A DNA stretch of 64,000 nt from Lucifuga dentata. Lineage: Eukaryota; Chordata; Actinopteri; Ophidiiformes; Bythitidae. Shown piece after piece: positions 49,901-61,900 of the stretch. The stretch spans positions 310,001-374,000 of the forward strand of contig VXCM01000307.1 of NCBI GenBank assembly GCA_014773175.1. The letters run 5' to 3'. Each line of letters begins with the position of its first letter. Position 1 is the stretch's first letter. The translations under genes were made by a program, and so were the position numbers. Below the pieces are notes generated by a model. The model saw only the letters and a program-made list of their open reading frames with translations. It did no database searches and was not told the DNA's origin.

Positions 49901-52900
49901 ATACAATCAGGAATTTGTTTAAAAATTGAGATTTACATTTTCAAGTTCTTGAATATCCTGTGACATTTGTTTCTGTCTTTAAGAAGAGCCTCCATGCCAC
50001 ATTTATTATGTTTATTCTATATCTTTTAATCATAAAAAAGTACATCAAACCTTCCTTCAACTCTTAGTAGCAACCTTAAACAACAACTATTTCTAGCCGA
50101 CATCACAAAATCATTTTTGTCCAGTGAGGTGAGACAGTTTATGTGCCAAAGCTGTTGAGTCCGTTTCAGTGTTTCACCACTAGGAGGCAGCAATGCTTTA
50201 GTTTTTGTCAGCTCTTGTGCAGGTGATGCTGATGGAGCAAATGGTACAAATATTTAGCAAATTGCCTGGAATGTGTGCTGATAAAGACATCACACGCATT
50301 GAGCCTCTACAGCAAAATATTTGGACATCAGCCTTGGCCAAATTATTTTATCTACACTGAGGAAAAGGAAACAACCCAAAGTGAGTCCCAAATATCCTCA
50401 TGCTGTGCCCCACACACACACAGTAGAAGTGCCGGTGCAAACATTCCTCCAAATGTTTTTAACAGCACTATTATCTTGTCTCCGTCTGCCTTCCGCTCTG
50501 AAGAGTTTCGTCCCTCCTGAAGACTTCAGAGTGATTAACATCAATAAAAGCATCTCTCCAATCAATTTTGAGAGGTTCAATTCTTGGAGGATTAAACTGA
50601 TGTACACCTCAGATTCTAATGTCACAAAGTAAGTCAACAATACAGTATTATTATATGAAATTGATAAGATTTTGTATTTTGAAATCTTAATACTCTCATT
50701 GTTGAAATGAAATGAAATCCGTACTTTATTTTTGAAAATCCATTCATCTTTTCATGGTTGGGCTCCGTTTGCAGAGACATCATAATTCAGCTCTCCTCTA
50801 CAGCTTGTTGGAATGGCAGCTTCTTGGACCAAAGGTACTCAAACCCTTATACATAGCTATAGATATATTTTGTAAGGAATTAAGGAGGAAATATTGCCAG
50901 GCTGTGTTCACTGCACAGTGTGTTATAAATTATGTTGCCAAAGTTTGCATAATAAGAAGAAAATAAAGTAACACAAACCCAATGATTCCTGTGGGGACAT
51001 AGAGGTACTTTGTACTTATTTTGGGCAGCCAGCGTTCTGAAATTAAAAGTTCTGTGCTACAAGACTGTGAACATTAAAACATTAGGAAAGTCAGTTATGA
51101 CTTCCAAGGAGTGTTGTGGTAGGAAATGTTAAATAAATGGGTTCAAAATTCAGTTGCCTGTTCAGCTTATGGGGTCTAAATGTAGAATAAAACAGTAATT
51201 CTAGGTGTAAATACATCTAGCAATTTAAATAAAGTTACTTTTGGATTCTGGATCAATTTTGGATCAGTTCAGCAGCTTTGGTGGTGTGTTTTGATCCTGA
51301 TTACGATGGTAGTGTTCTGAATTTGCTACATGTATGCTAATTTATGCCTCAGGATGGTGTTTCCTCCATTTTAATTGCTGCTGAGGCTCATGAGTACTGT
51401 GGTATTTATATTTAGGCCCATCCACCACACCAATCTGACAGGAAAAAAAAATGCTTTCTCAGAAGCAAAGGTGCAAGATTTTAAATCAGTAGTTGTACCG
51501 TAACCCTATAGCATTGTTAAATCATCCAGAAGCTTGATGAGCACTGAGATTATTGTTAAAAGAAAACTTTCAAATGTGACATTACTGTCTAAAATTCTAT
51601 TGGAGCCCATGGCTACTCTGTGTAGTCAAGACATTTAAAGTTCAGTTGGAGTTTTAATTCGTGTCACTTTACATTGCAGTTTCATCATCCAGGCATGGGA
51701 GTCCTAAATGAAATAGAGAAGCGTTAGACTGAATGCACAAACTGCTATTTAAGCATGATTCCTGGTAACTTATCTGGCCAAACATGCTGATCGTCATGGC
51801 TGGAAAAGATGTTACCAGTTTGGTCGCTGTCACCCTTGGAACTCTGGACTACTTTGGGAACTGGCCTATGTGTAGGTGTGATAACTTTTTAGCACACATG
51901 CATCAGCAGATGTTTAACGTGTCCTGGGAATGAGCTTTAGAGGCCCTCAGAGTGGGAAACTGGCCTCTGGAATCAACTATTACATCTCCTTTCTGCTGAA
52001 ACATTATCTTAAAATTCACCAGGATGTAGTAGCTATTTAAACCATTTGCACAGTTGGTCTAAAAACCAGTACTACATGTGAGAGACTGTGGGCTTTGGGA
52101 CACACTGTTGTTGCTTATAGAATGTTCTGCACATCGAGTGGGACAGATCGGCCTCATTTTCAGAGCACTGGACCCAGAAGAGCTCATAGTGTCCTTAAAT
52201 AAGAAAAGCACAAGTAGTTCTCAAAATGAAGGAGGTCAGTGCTCATACTCACAGTTCACTCAGAAAAACACCAAAAAGCTGTGCCAACTGTCTGCATCAG
52301 TGTTTTTTGTTTAGCAAACTGTCTCCATTAGATCAAAACTGGAGTAGCTATATTATGACTAAATAAGCCCATGCTTTTAGTATGTGAAGGTTTACACTGT
52401 AAATAGCAGCTTGCCTCATGCTGAGAGTCAGTGTGGGTGTTTTGTGTGTATCCCTCCCAGGCTAAAGAGGACATCTACATAGTTTGACCTATATATGTGT
52501 ATATGTACACACTTGTCAATGCTTGTGAGTGGAGGTATTTGCACGTCCACTTTTCAGTGAACTTTCCTCACATGATCTTACTCATGACAGTTTTATAATA
52601 CTATAAGCACATGTTTGTTTGGTGTTACTTTGTGCCTTAAATTGAGGTTTTCCCATAAAGTCCCTAACTCAGAGCCTTGATCTATTTTTATCCTTTTAGT
52701 AGAAGGTAAAACATCATAGATAGAGCTTTGTAGACAATCACAGTTGGTTTGTTTTCTCAGTGATGATGCTCATTTCAAAACCAACCCAAAGATCCCAGGC
52801 ATCGATCTCAACTCTGTCAGAATGCTGTTTGAGACGCTCAGCAAACCAGCCTTCTCTGGACTTCTGGAGCAGGTATTTATGTATTTAGATTTTCTGGATC

Positions 52901-55900
52901 CTCTTACTGGATCATGGCTTCTTTGCTGTTTTATATCTTCCTGTAATGTTTCTTTCATTGCACACCTGGCTATTTGAGTTCAAGGAGAGGGAATTTCTTT
53001 TTGAGCTGTTTCTTCCTTTTTTCCTTATATGATATGTTTTTTCAGGAGTTTTTCCTCATCTTAGAGAGCTTGGGCTGGGTTGGGAACCCTTGATGTGTGT
53101 GCTTGTAAAGCCCATATTAAATCCCATTAGGCAATACCCCAAAACAATCTCGTCTTCAGAGCCATTTCTATTCCATATACCATGAAAACCTATTTAATTT
53201 TTAGTAACCATTATTCACAAATTAAAAAAAACAAAAACAAAAAACCTTTATTCCTTTAAAGATGTTGGACTCAGATGTGGTATTTGGAGTAAAGGACTGA
53301 ATTGATCCCTTAGTTTGGGTTTTAAAGGGCAAACACTGGGTTGTTCCATATGTACAGCACATGTAGCTTGCGGAACATCCTTGTCATATTGTATAATACT
53401 GAGCAAGTTTTGAAAGCACATCAAGCCATTTCTGCCATGGCACAAAACACAAGATTGAATCATAACCTCTAGCATTAGCTCAGTAATGTTAGGTTTGGTT
53501 TTGTGGACACCAAACCAACATGATTTATAATCTCTGTAGACCAAAGCTAGATTCCAAACTGCTAAGAGCCTCTCCCAGTTTGTACTAAGTAATAGTTTGA
53601 CTGGTGTTTTTCTTATGCTGTTGAATTGATCTAGCTTGTGTAGGGATTGAAAACTATCCAATCAGTTTTCTGATTTACTTATTGACAAATATATGAGGTG
53701 TATCATCAAAGGTTGAAGGCTATTCAGCTATTCATGCTCTCCCTCTTTCTATATCCAACTTCCTGCCTTAGGCCACCAAGAGTTTTGAGAGTCTTCTGAT
53801 CCCTCAGTTGCCATGCTCCCCTCCTGATGTCGAGGCTATGAGGATCTACGTCATCTTGTCAGAGTATCCAGCCTTACAGGATTCCAAAAACTACATCCGC
53901 CTCACTATTCCACTGGCAATGGCTATCCTCCGGCTAGATACCAACCCCAGCAAAGTGTTGGGTACTGTGCTAACATGCACATGCTGCACTTTTTCCATAC
54001 CTGTCAAGTCATTTGAAATCAGCTTTGACAGCTGATTGTACATGACACCACTGTGCCAAGTGAAGTCACACCACGTCAGTCCACAATGATGTCAGAGTCT
54101 GCATCTGTTTCTATGATCGGCTGTTTATCTAAATGAAAAAACAAAATATATATATACCACTATTCAATAAAATTCCTTTAACATTTTTTCAGTTATTTCC
54201 AAGGATTATTTTGCTACCAAATGCATTCAAGGAGTCTACACATCTTACTCTTTCATGAAATTATAAAGCTCTGACTCACAGACATACATTAACACAACTA
54301 TAAAATGTGGATGTTGCCTTTGGTATTCACTAAAACGTGCTAACAGATGCTGCTATGCATGCGTGAAAACATGTTTATACCTAGAGGCAGACAGAACGTG
54401 TTAGTTATGATGTGCACAGACAAATACTTATCACAAAACCACCAAAGCATATTGTTGCTTTTTACTCAAGTGAACTTGCAGACATCCTTGAGGCGTTTGA
54501 TCAGCAAATTGTTTTGAACTGTTTTTTTCTCTCTGCAGATAACTGGTGGTGTTTAGGGGACGGAAACATGTTTTCCAGAATGGTTGACATGTACAAGAGC
54601 ATTGTTGTGTTTCTGCTAAGGGGAGGCAAGACCTTGCTTGTACCCGGTGTGTTCTATGAGAGCTATTTTATCGCCACACTGAGGCTGCTGGAGAAGCTCC
54701 ACAAGGTTATCTTTTTTTGTATACATACTTGCCATAAATTCTGCATTGTTCCTGAGTAAAGTATGAGGAAATGTGGTTTTTGTTTTCTGGTCATGTATTT
54801 GTTGTAGTTGTGAAGGCCATTTGTACTGTGTACCCTGCCAGTTTATTGGAGTTGAGGCAGCTGTTTGTTCCGTGTTCCTAGGTAAACTTAAAGGCCCACC
54901 ATGTGGAGTATCACCACTTTTATATTCCTGACATCACCAGCCTGGTGGACATCCAGGAAGACTACCTCAAGTGGTTTCTGAGTAAAGCTGAGACAGTGAG
55001 TACTGAAATTCTCTGAGTAGTTTATGAGGATGCACCCTCCTTACTGCACGACATTCCCTTATTCTACACACAAAGTTCTCAGACGATCACCCGTCACTCC
55101 TTGGAAACTAGAGGAAGATCATACTTTATTTTTATTTATCAGTTTTTATATGGCCCATTTAAATCTGATATTCTGCAAGTTCTTTTTCTGAAAGGTCAAT
55201 CTAGACTAGGCCATTACTCCCATCTGTCTTTTGCAATACTAGTCACTTGTCTCATTTAGAAGGAAAACTTGGGCAAACATACGATAATTTACATTTGTCA
55301 ATCTTAATAAAGTGCAGTGTTTAGCTATATTCTTATTTCAAACAGAGCTTATCTGTTGTTTTCTTTCTCATATATTTTTAGAAAATGGAAACATCACGTC
55401 CTCAGGTACTGGTATTATACGTTAAACTAGTCATCTAAAGTTATATTCTTGATTTGTGTCTTCTGTAGGAAGTGACTTTTCAGGCATATCTTAATTTCCC
55501 TGCAGAATCAATGTTCCTCAGTGAACCTATGTGCCTACCCGTTCATACTGAACGCTCAAGCCAAGACAACCATGCTGCAAACCGACGCTGAACTGCAGAT
55601 GCAGGTACTGGCTCTTACTAANTCAAGCCAAGACAACCATGCTGCAAACCGACGCTGAACTGCAGATGCAGGTACTGGCTCTTACTAAGAAGTTTTGTTA
55701 TGCTCTGGTTTGTTTATTTGATATGTCATTTTTTAATTTATTTGAACTTGACTAATAATTTCATTAATTTCTTTCCTATTTCTACTGTTTGTACCGTTAC
55801 AAAGATGGCAGTAAGTGGTGCAAATCTACACAATGTCTTTATGCTGCTCACACTGGAACCCCACCTAGCTAGGAACCCTTACTTGGTGCTCCATGTACGT

Positions 55901-58900
55901 AGGAACCATTTAGTAAGTGACACGCTGCGTGAGATCACCTCTTACTCTGATGTGGATCTCAAGAAACCACTCAAGGTGAGAGATGGGTTGCCATGGTTCA
56001 TTATATTTTAATTTTGATCACAGCAAAACCATCTGATTTCCTCTTTCCTCTATCTCCCTCTCCCTCTCTCAGGTCATTTTTGATGGGGAGGAGGCGGTTG
56101 ATGCTGGTGGAGTAACTAAAGAGTTCTTCCTGCTGCTGTTGAAGGAATTAATGGATCCTGTATATGGAATGTTCACTCAATACACAGAGTCCAACCTGCT
56201 CTGGTTCTCAGACAAAGTAAGTTACTCTTCACCACAGCACTGGCAACATGCTGATGAAGTACAAAGATTCCAAATATGTCTTCTCACTTCCTAAATTTTT
56301 ATGTAGCAAGTTAGTAAAAACTTTTACTTGGAAACACGTGATCTTTTCTATCTAAATGGCGTTGGTATCTTTTGTGAGTACCGATTTTATTGATTTTGTT
56401 GTAATAAAATAGCATTTTTACCATTTAAACATCAACTTAATACTTGACTTAGAGACATAAAATACAAAACAAAACTTGAATTATCTCAAACATCACATTG
56501 TTAAATTTCCTTGCTTACATATTGGGAAATATCAAGATAAGCTTGTCTATCTTTCTGCATTTGATGTGGATGAGAGGCAGTAACGTCCCACAGACATAAT
56601 GACCCTGGAAGCTTAAAATGGATTACCCGTTGCTACTTAAAAGAGTATTTAGAGACTACATTTCAATAAAAAAGCTTGGCCCACATGATCTTTAGACTGA
56701 GCTTTTGTTGGAGCCTTTTAGCATTTATAGCAGTAAGACAATAATGGATATGTACACTACAGGCCAGAAGTTTGAGGCCACCCCAGATTTTTAAAAAATT
56801 CATCAATGCACTGTTTGTTTTACAATTTATTGCACAGGAAATGGCAAAAATACATAAAATAAATGTAACTAATTAGTTTTCAAGAAGAATTTNTTTATTG
56901 CACAGGAAATGGCAAAAATACATAAAATAAATGTAACTAATTAGTTTTCAAGAAGAATTTGTCAACATAAAAGCTCTTTGAGGTCATTTCAGGCTCAGAC
57001 TTTGGTTTCGTCAAAGTAACCCCTCTGGCCAAGATATACCTGTAATTCTCAAAACCTTTTGCTTCTCTTTTGAATGGATGTAATTTTGGTATAATTTTAA
57101 TGAATGTTTTGATGATGATTGTTGTCCTGTTGAAAAATGAAATTTTGACCAATAATTCATAAACCGGATAGAATCGTGTATCTTTGAAGGATGGAATGGT
57201 AATTCTCTTTCTTCATAATTCCTTTAACTTGGACCAAGTCTCCAGATGTCTCTTCCCCAAAACACCCCCCCACAGGATTACTGAATCACCCCCATGTTTT
57301 ACATGCAGAGCAGCAGCATGAGCAGACTGTGTAGCAAGTTAATCTCAAAATGATCTGGGAGAAGGCAGACAGCAGCTATTGAATAGGATGTTAAAACACA
57401 TAAGCAAGGGAGCTGGAACACACCTGGAGTTGTGCACTAATACAGACAGGGCATTCCTTCATTAAAAATTATTTCTTAAGCCATAGTGGCTACATAATGT
57501 GCACTTGCTGAAAAATTCTTCTTGAAAACTAATTAGTTACATTTATTTTATACAATTTTGTCATTTCCTGTACAATAAATTGTAAAACAAATAGTGTATT
57601 GATGATTTCTTAAAAAAATCTGAGGGTCTGTAGGTGGCCTGTAGTTGTAGAATATGTGCACTAGTGCTTTAACTTCATCCTTGCGTAGTGTCTTCCTTAC
57701 TGGCTTTACTCATAGTGATCTGTCAGTGGGAACAGTCAGGTTTACAAAACAGTTACCTCCATAACTGGATGTGACCCTGAACACTGAGAATCATAAGAGT
57801 TACATAAGTGAAATGATAACGATCCAAAAATGAAGCGGAGTCATCAGGACCCTTTTTTGATGACTGTTTTGTCACTTAAGACAAGGTTAAATTGTTTTTT
57901 TTTCCTCTGTACTTTTGTGTTACCTTGACATTGGATAGAAACATTAATTTAGTGACTTTAATTCTTGGATAATCGTAGTCACCTAAACTTCTTGCAAGTT
58001 CGCCAAAGGAATAATGAAATATCTGCAACATGTAAACACACATAAATGTGAAAGTATTAACAAAGAAAGCCTAATAGTTGTGTTAAACTGAATTATTTGC
58101 TGATGTACTTTAAGTCACATCTTCACTACACCTTGTTGGATTTAAGCCCTTAAGCTGTTAGATTTTGTTGAGGAGTAAACATAATTTCTATTTTTTTTTT
58201 TTTAAGTATTTTTAAGTGTGTGGGATATGGAAGTTAGGTTCAGCCAGCCTACAACGCGGCACTGTTAGATGCATGACACACTTCTAACCGTCGCTGTCCA
58301 ATCAATAATATCAGGATGCATGAAAGTATTATCCCCAGGTTAGAGCTGAGGAATGATAAGAACGATAACTGAGAATTGTTGTCCTATGTGCATGTCCAGT
58401 GTTTTGTGGAGCTCAACTGGTTTCACTTGATTGGAGTCATCTGTGGTCTGGCCATCTATAACTCCACAGTGGTGGACCTCCATTTCCCACTGGTACTTTA
58501 TAAGAAGCTGCTCAGTGTAGCACCCACGGTGGATGACTTTAAGGAGCTCTCACCCACAGAGGCCAGGTAACGTGTATTTTGACTTCTAAAGCAGAGGGAA
58601 TGTAATAATAAACTGTGTGGTCAGGTGATTTTCTCACTTTCCTAATGCTGAATTATTTGGATTAACAAAAGGTATTTTTGGTTTCCTATAGATATTAAAC
58701 TTTCTGCTAGCAATGATGGTATCCATATGATCTAGTAGGCCAAGTGGATTTTGTTGTCATTTTGTGCTGTAAAGAGAAAGTCTTAAGTCAAATTACTGCT
58801 CTCTGTGAGTTTATAAGAGTATAACTTCAGACCAAAGTATTTTGTGCTCACATAGACATGAAAATACTCCCCACATTTGTCCAAAACTGACATTCGGCAG

Positions 58901-61900
58901 TAGGGTGCAACATGTGTATCACCCGCTTACATAACCAGTGTTTTTTATATAACGGCGAAACTGGGAACAGGAAATGTGTGGGGAACGCCAACGCCAACTG
59001 CCAACGGGAAATACCTCTTCCATGACTTTGGAGCAGGAAGAGACAGAATTTTGCATAGAATCGAATTGTTTCCATATGTGAATATAAGGAAATGCTGGTG
59101 CTGTTGGTTTTGAGATCCATCCTTGGAAAGTCCAGCTGCACGGCTACAGCCTGCAGTGTTTCTAGAAAACCAGTTTACATCCTCATTTCTTATTTGTCTT
59201 CCTTAAAAGTTAACACTTTGTCTATTTAAGCTCAGACTTCTGGTCACTTCATGAAAAGAAAGAGAGTGACTTTGCTGAATAACTGTACTGTTAAACTGTC
59301 TGGCCTTAATCTAGTGGAGGTTAAGTTGTTTGAGGTTAAGTTCAGTTGGTGGAACCAAATTTGTAAGACAGCAGTATTTGATCCTCTTCCAGGTATTGGG
59401 AGTTCCTTTGCAACAGCACTAGCTGTTCTTTCCTTACTTCCTATGCTCTGATTGTAAACTTCTAGCATGTTCGTCACATAAATAACACAACTATCTCTCA
59501 GAGCCATTTTCTGTTTGCTCATAGTGTTTAGTGTATAGTCCAAAGAGTTTCAGGGTTTCTATCAATTCGATCCATGTTGCTGTTGGTGTAGCCTCCAAAC
59601 AGAGAGAGATTTAAACCTGTAATGACAAGTTGTCTGGTAGATCAGAGAAGCACGAGCTTTTAATGAGAGCCACGACCTCACAGGAAGTGTTAAATTCATC
59701 ACTGGAGATGCAGCAAAATGCTACAAAGTCCAGACGTCACTGAAATGGAGAGAGTATCATGTCAGACCTTTTCATGCATCTGCACTGAGGGGCTATTCAT
59801 CAGATGAAACATGCTGATAAGTCCTTTAGCTCAAATATTCCAACGTTCCAAAGTTGATCAGGGCGATTCTGACTTTCACATTGCATTTGTTGTTCTCCAT
59901 TGTTCTTTTACCACACGGTCACGATCATCTGTTCCTCTCACACCTTTCTGTAGAAGTTTACAACAGCTTTTAGACTACGAAGGCAGTGATGTGGAGGAGA
60001 CATTCTGTCTCAACTTTGCCGTAAGTGTAATGCCTACATCTAATGTTTACAAAATTAACGGACAACAATGTAATTAGAATCAAACACTCCACGCCCTACA
60101 ACGTCAACACTTTAGTCCTCACGTGTAATCTATGTGCTCTGTTCACATCTCAGATCACCAGAGAGAACTATGGAATGACAGAAGTCAAGGAGCTCATCCC
60201 TGGAGGAGAGACCATCGCTGTGGACAAAAACAACAGGTTTGCTCAGATGTTACTTTATTTACACACTACTCATAAATTAAGGCCACAGTTTAAGTAGATT
60301 AGATGGTTTTAAAATAAATTCATGAACTCTCCCTCCACGTGATCCTAACCCATTTCATAAAATCTGTTGTTTAGTGTGATTTATTCATATGCATATTGCA
60401 GAAATTAATGCTTCTTTTTGAAGTCTAGTACTGTGATAATCGTGTTTTGATACAGCTGGTCCAACAAAAAAAAATTTCAGCTTCAATCTGAATATGTTCC
60501 ATTATTCCCATTCCAGTATTCTAAGCTTGTCTTAAGCTTGATGCCGGTGCTGTGGAGGAATCCACAGAGATTTGTAGGGTGAGTGTTTAGGTGCAGAGTG
60601 GCAGTGACGTGGGTTGTGACGACAAAATTCCCTTAACACTCACACTTAAACTGTGAAGGAAAAGCTTTAGTGTAAATAACAGATAATCTCTTTTGCTGTT
60701 GTGTGAAACGGCACAACATGGACGTCACCTTTTCCTCACTACTCATCCTGAGGAAGAGGCGTTGATTTAGACTGAAAGTTAGTGTGTCTGTTTGTGTGTG
60801 TGTTTCAGGAAGGAGTTTGTGGATGCCTACCTGCGCTACGTGTTCACAGACTCGGTGAATGACCAGTATTCCGCCTTTGCCTCTGGCTTCCTTAAAGTTT
60901 GTGGGGGGGAAATCCTGTCACTTTTCCAGCCCTCTGAGCTGATGGCCATGGTGGTGGGCAACAACAACTACAACTGGGAGGAGATGGAGAAGGTCAGTAC
61001 ATGGTTCAAAAAATGGACGGAAAAATTGCTAATAAATACAGGCAGTGAGGTCATATTTGTCATAGTAATCATATCAGCCGGCAGCAGACTTAAAAAAAAA
61101 AACATTTCCTAGCTTAACTGTTTGTGTATTTTAATTTTATGAACACATTGCCATCTCAGAGGTGGACTCTAAGTATAAAATTTGTAGAAATGCAGTTGCA
61201 TGAGTGTGTGTATGTTGATGATTGTGGTTGTGATGATGATTGGACCTAACAGAAAATTTTGCAAAAAAGAGTTTTGTTCAGTGAAAGGAAGAGATTGCCA
61301 ATGATAATGACTAGTCATGCTTAAAAAATTTCTATCGCTGGACCAACTTCGCATTTAATAAATTAATTGTTAAAACCTCTTGTTAGGGGCTTCACCTGTA
61401 GCGGTGGATTGAGATTTTGAATAGTGTGTGATAGGTGAGGTGAAGAAAAATGCATATTATACCTTGATTGAAAGTTTAAACCTTTGTTGTTTCAGCAGTT
61501 TTGCTCACTTTCTGGCTTTACAACATGGAAGCAACAATGTCTTGCTTTAGAGGAGGATAGTACAAATAGTTAGAAGGCTGTTGGGTCAAAAAACAGACAT
61601 TCATTTACAAATGAAGTTTAGAGTTCAAAAAATAAACATGGCTCCTATTTGGCATAATCTAAGTAAGAAATATCCAAATAATGGTAGAAATCTGTCTGTC
61701 ATTATGCACTGATCCGCCTTTCTGCAGAGCAAACAAAGACCAAGTTTGGCAACTCAGTCAAAATGATTTACAAATCATTTGAACAATGATGATTGATATC
61801 CTTGAAATCTGGGGATTCTCTTCAAAACAAACCAATATGTATCTTTCTACATGCTGAATCTGCTTTCTGTAGTCCTTGCCAGCACTCCAACAAATACATG

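Noticed and set aside
50696..50735. GAAAT-repeat with TACTTTATTT, like a LINE tail, just before a herc3 exon
   Set aside because: Only about 35 bp and without the conserved block seen in the other tails, so it cannot be told from simple AT-rich sequence.
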